The notes under the pieces were generated by a model that did no database searches, was not told where the DNA came from, and was given only the letters and a program-made list of their open reading frames with translations. Shown piece by piece: positions 37,308-38,262 of a stretch of 38,262 nucleotides of DNA (position 1 is its first letter; each line of letters starts with the position of its first letter). This stretch comes from DATDOR01 sp035512695 (GTDB taxonomy: Bacteria > Chloroflexota > Anaerolineae > Anaerolineales > JABWBV01), in assembly GCA_035512695.1 (NCBI GenBank), contig DATKDL010000028.1:1-38262 (forward strand), in the 5' to 3' direction. The translations under genes were made by a program, and so were the position numbers.

Positions 37308-38177
37308 ATGACGTTTTACGACATCCTGGGGGTCCCGCGCAGCGCCACGCAGGAGGAGATCCGGTCGGCATATCGCGCGCTGGCGCGCCGGTACCACCCG
37401 GACGGTCTCAACGGCAGCGATGCGGCCGAACGCGAGGCGGCGGAGGAGAACATCAAGGCGATCAACGCCGCATTCCAGACCCTCGGAGATCCCGGGAAAC
37501 GCGACGATTACCACACAGTCATGTGGACCCGCCGCGATCCTGCCCGCCACTTCCGCTTCCGGCGCCCGGCGCACGACCGGCCGTTCCCGGATGTGAATGG
37601 GACGCACAAGAACGGGGCGCACCACACACAACCCAAATCGGCCGAAGCGAAAGCCCTTTATCTCGAGCTCATCAAGACCCGCGGGGAGAAAGATTACTGG
37701 ATCGAGCGGAACGGGGTCCGGAGACGGCGGCTGTGGATGAGCGCCGGTTTCACCAGCCTGGTGGTCTATTTCCTGGTCGCCTTTGGCACCCAGATCTATT
37801 CCGGCTTCGACGAACTGCTCTCGCTCACCCTGTACTTCATCGGGGTCGAACTGATTGCGATGCCGATCATCCTCAACGCAAGCGGGACGCGGCTCAACCG
37901 GTTTCCCTTCGTCGGCAGCCCGGTCGCGTTTTCGGTGACCGTCACCCTGGGGACGATCGTCACCTGTAGCTCCATCCCGAACATCGAGCTGGGTCTTTCG
38001 ACGCCGAACAGCCTCTACAGCGGGACCGTCATCAGCACCGCCCTGCTGGTCCACCTGTTCCTGGCAACGCGCCTGGGCCGGATCCAGGACCACGCCTTCG
38101 CCGCCCGGCTGCTTAAGATCGAGCGGCGTTTGGCGGAATTGGAACAGCATCTTCATGACCTAAAGCGTTACCGGTGA
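37308..38177 (+). CDS. J-domain protein with C-terminal membrane helices
   Basis: 289 residues. Residues 1-70 form a J-domain (FYDILGVPRSATQEEIRSAYRALARRYHPD) with the HPD motif, which stimulates DnaK. A charged linker follows, then about four membrane helices (LWMSAGFTSLVVYFLVAFG, LTLYFIGVELIAMPII, SPVAFSVTVTLGTIV, ISTALLVHLFLATRL) and a coiled-coil C-terminus (LLKIERRLAELEQHLHDL). A membrane-recruited Hsp70 co-chaperone is a fair inference; substrates unknown. It lies 22 bases after the Ig-like protein gene. Confidence 0.9.
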   Translation: MTFYDILGVPRSATQEEIRSAYRALARRYHPDGLNGSDAAEREAAEENIKAINAAFQTLGDPGKRDDYHTVMWTRRDPARHFRFRRPAHDRPFPDVNGTHKNGAHHTQPKSAEAKALYLELIKTRGEKDYWIERNGVRRRRLWMSAGFTSLVVYFLVAFGTQIYSGFDELLSLTLYFIGVELIAMPIILNASGTRLNRFPFVGSPVAFSVTVTLGTIVTCSSIPNIELGLSTPNSLYSGTVISTALLVHLFLATRLGRIQDHAFAARLLKIERRLAELEQHLHDLKRYR

Positions 38178-38179
38178 AT

Positions 38180-38208
38180 TTGACGATTCCGGAAAAAGTC
38201 AGTAAACT
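38180..38208 (+). promoter_or_regulatory. Promoter facing out of the window
   Basis: TTGACG (38180-38185), an exact 17-base spacer and TAAACT (38203-38208). It begins two bases after the J-domain stop and drives a gene beyond the window. A CCGAAAT/ATTTCGG inverted repeat (38222-38246) follows the predicted start. Confidence 0.5.
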
Positions 38209-38262
38209 ACTTCAGTACCTATCCGAAATTGGGATTGGTGATTTCGGGGGTGGCTGCGGCGG

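Overview
The window is high-GC bacterial DNA, densely packed, with long runs of genes joined by 1-4 base overlaps of stop and start. Gene content points to the phylum Chloroflexota, probably class Anaerolineae: a DUF5667-type membrane partner beside an ECF sigma factor, a zinc-ribbon/FHA protein, a DUF58/MoxR/von Willebrand locus, a CysRS/MshC-like ligase, GT4 and glucosidase-like enzymes, and Thr/Pro-rich exported proteins. This assignment is inference; no rRNA or other phylogenetic marker is present. I saw no tRNA, rRNA, CRISPR array, transposase or phage gene.

Layout. 1-1959 (-): the 3'-truncated lysS and greA. 2115-3816 (+): a regulated leader, an FtsK-like ATPase with a broken Walker A, and a small partner. 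3788-6332 (-): sulfotransferase, a HAD hydrolase remnant with its middle missing, a DUF6391-like protein and holA. 6407-11085 (-): rpsU, CysRS/MshC-like ligase, glucosidase-like enzyme, GT4 glycosyltransferase and FHA protein. 11268-21877 (+): a ten-kilobase block of degenerate peptidase-MA protein, a large membrane protein, DUF58, two von Willebrand membrane proteins, MoxR ATPase, ECF sigma factor and its likely membrane anti-sigma. 21968-23119 (+): a radical SAM DNA repair/modification-type protein. 23151-24123 (-): CYTH and DUF1992 proteins. 24205-26087 (-): M42 peptidase and PPK2. 26170-27150 (-): galE. 27297-32896 (-): PepF, a small Cys-rich protein and a heterodimeric ABC exporter. 32960-35839 (-): a class A penicillin-binding-protein homologue that has lost nearly all catalytic residues. 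35991-38177 (+): two paralogous membrane-anchored proteins and a J-domain membrane protein.

Regulation visible in the sequence. Six genes have a -10-like hexamer 6-7 bases before the start codon and no Shine-Dalgarno sequence, which suggests leaderless mRNAs. Two promoters, those of the FtsK-like gene and the radical SAM gene, carry the same TAGAYC-N4-GTTCTA palindrome over the -10 or start site, resembling a Gram-positive-type LexA box. The DUF1992-CYTH promoter has a perfect TGTGA-N6-TCACA palindrome at the predicted start site. Several intergenic gaps hold long perfect palindromes; three of them share a TTTGGGGGCAG-like flank and look like a dispersed family.

The most unusual items are the PBP pseudoenzyme, the shared LexA-like boxes, the CRP-like site ahead of a CYTH gene, the internally deleted HAD gene, and the palindrome families. 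No classical defence or biosynthetic system was found.
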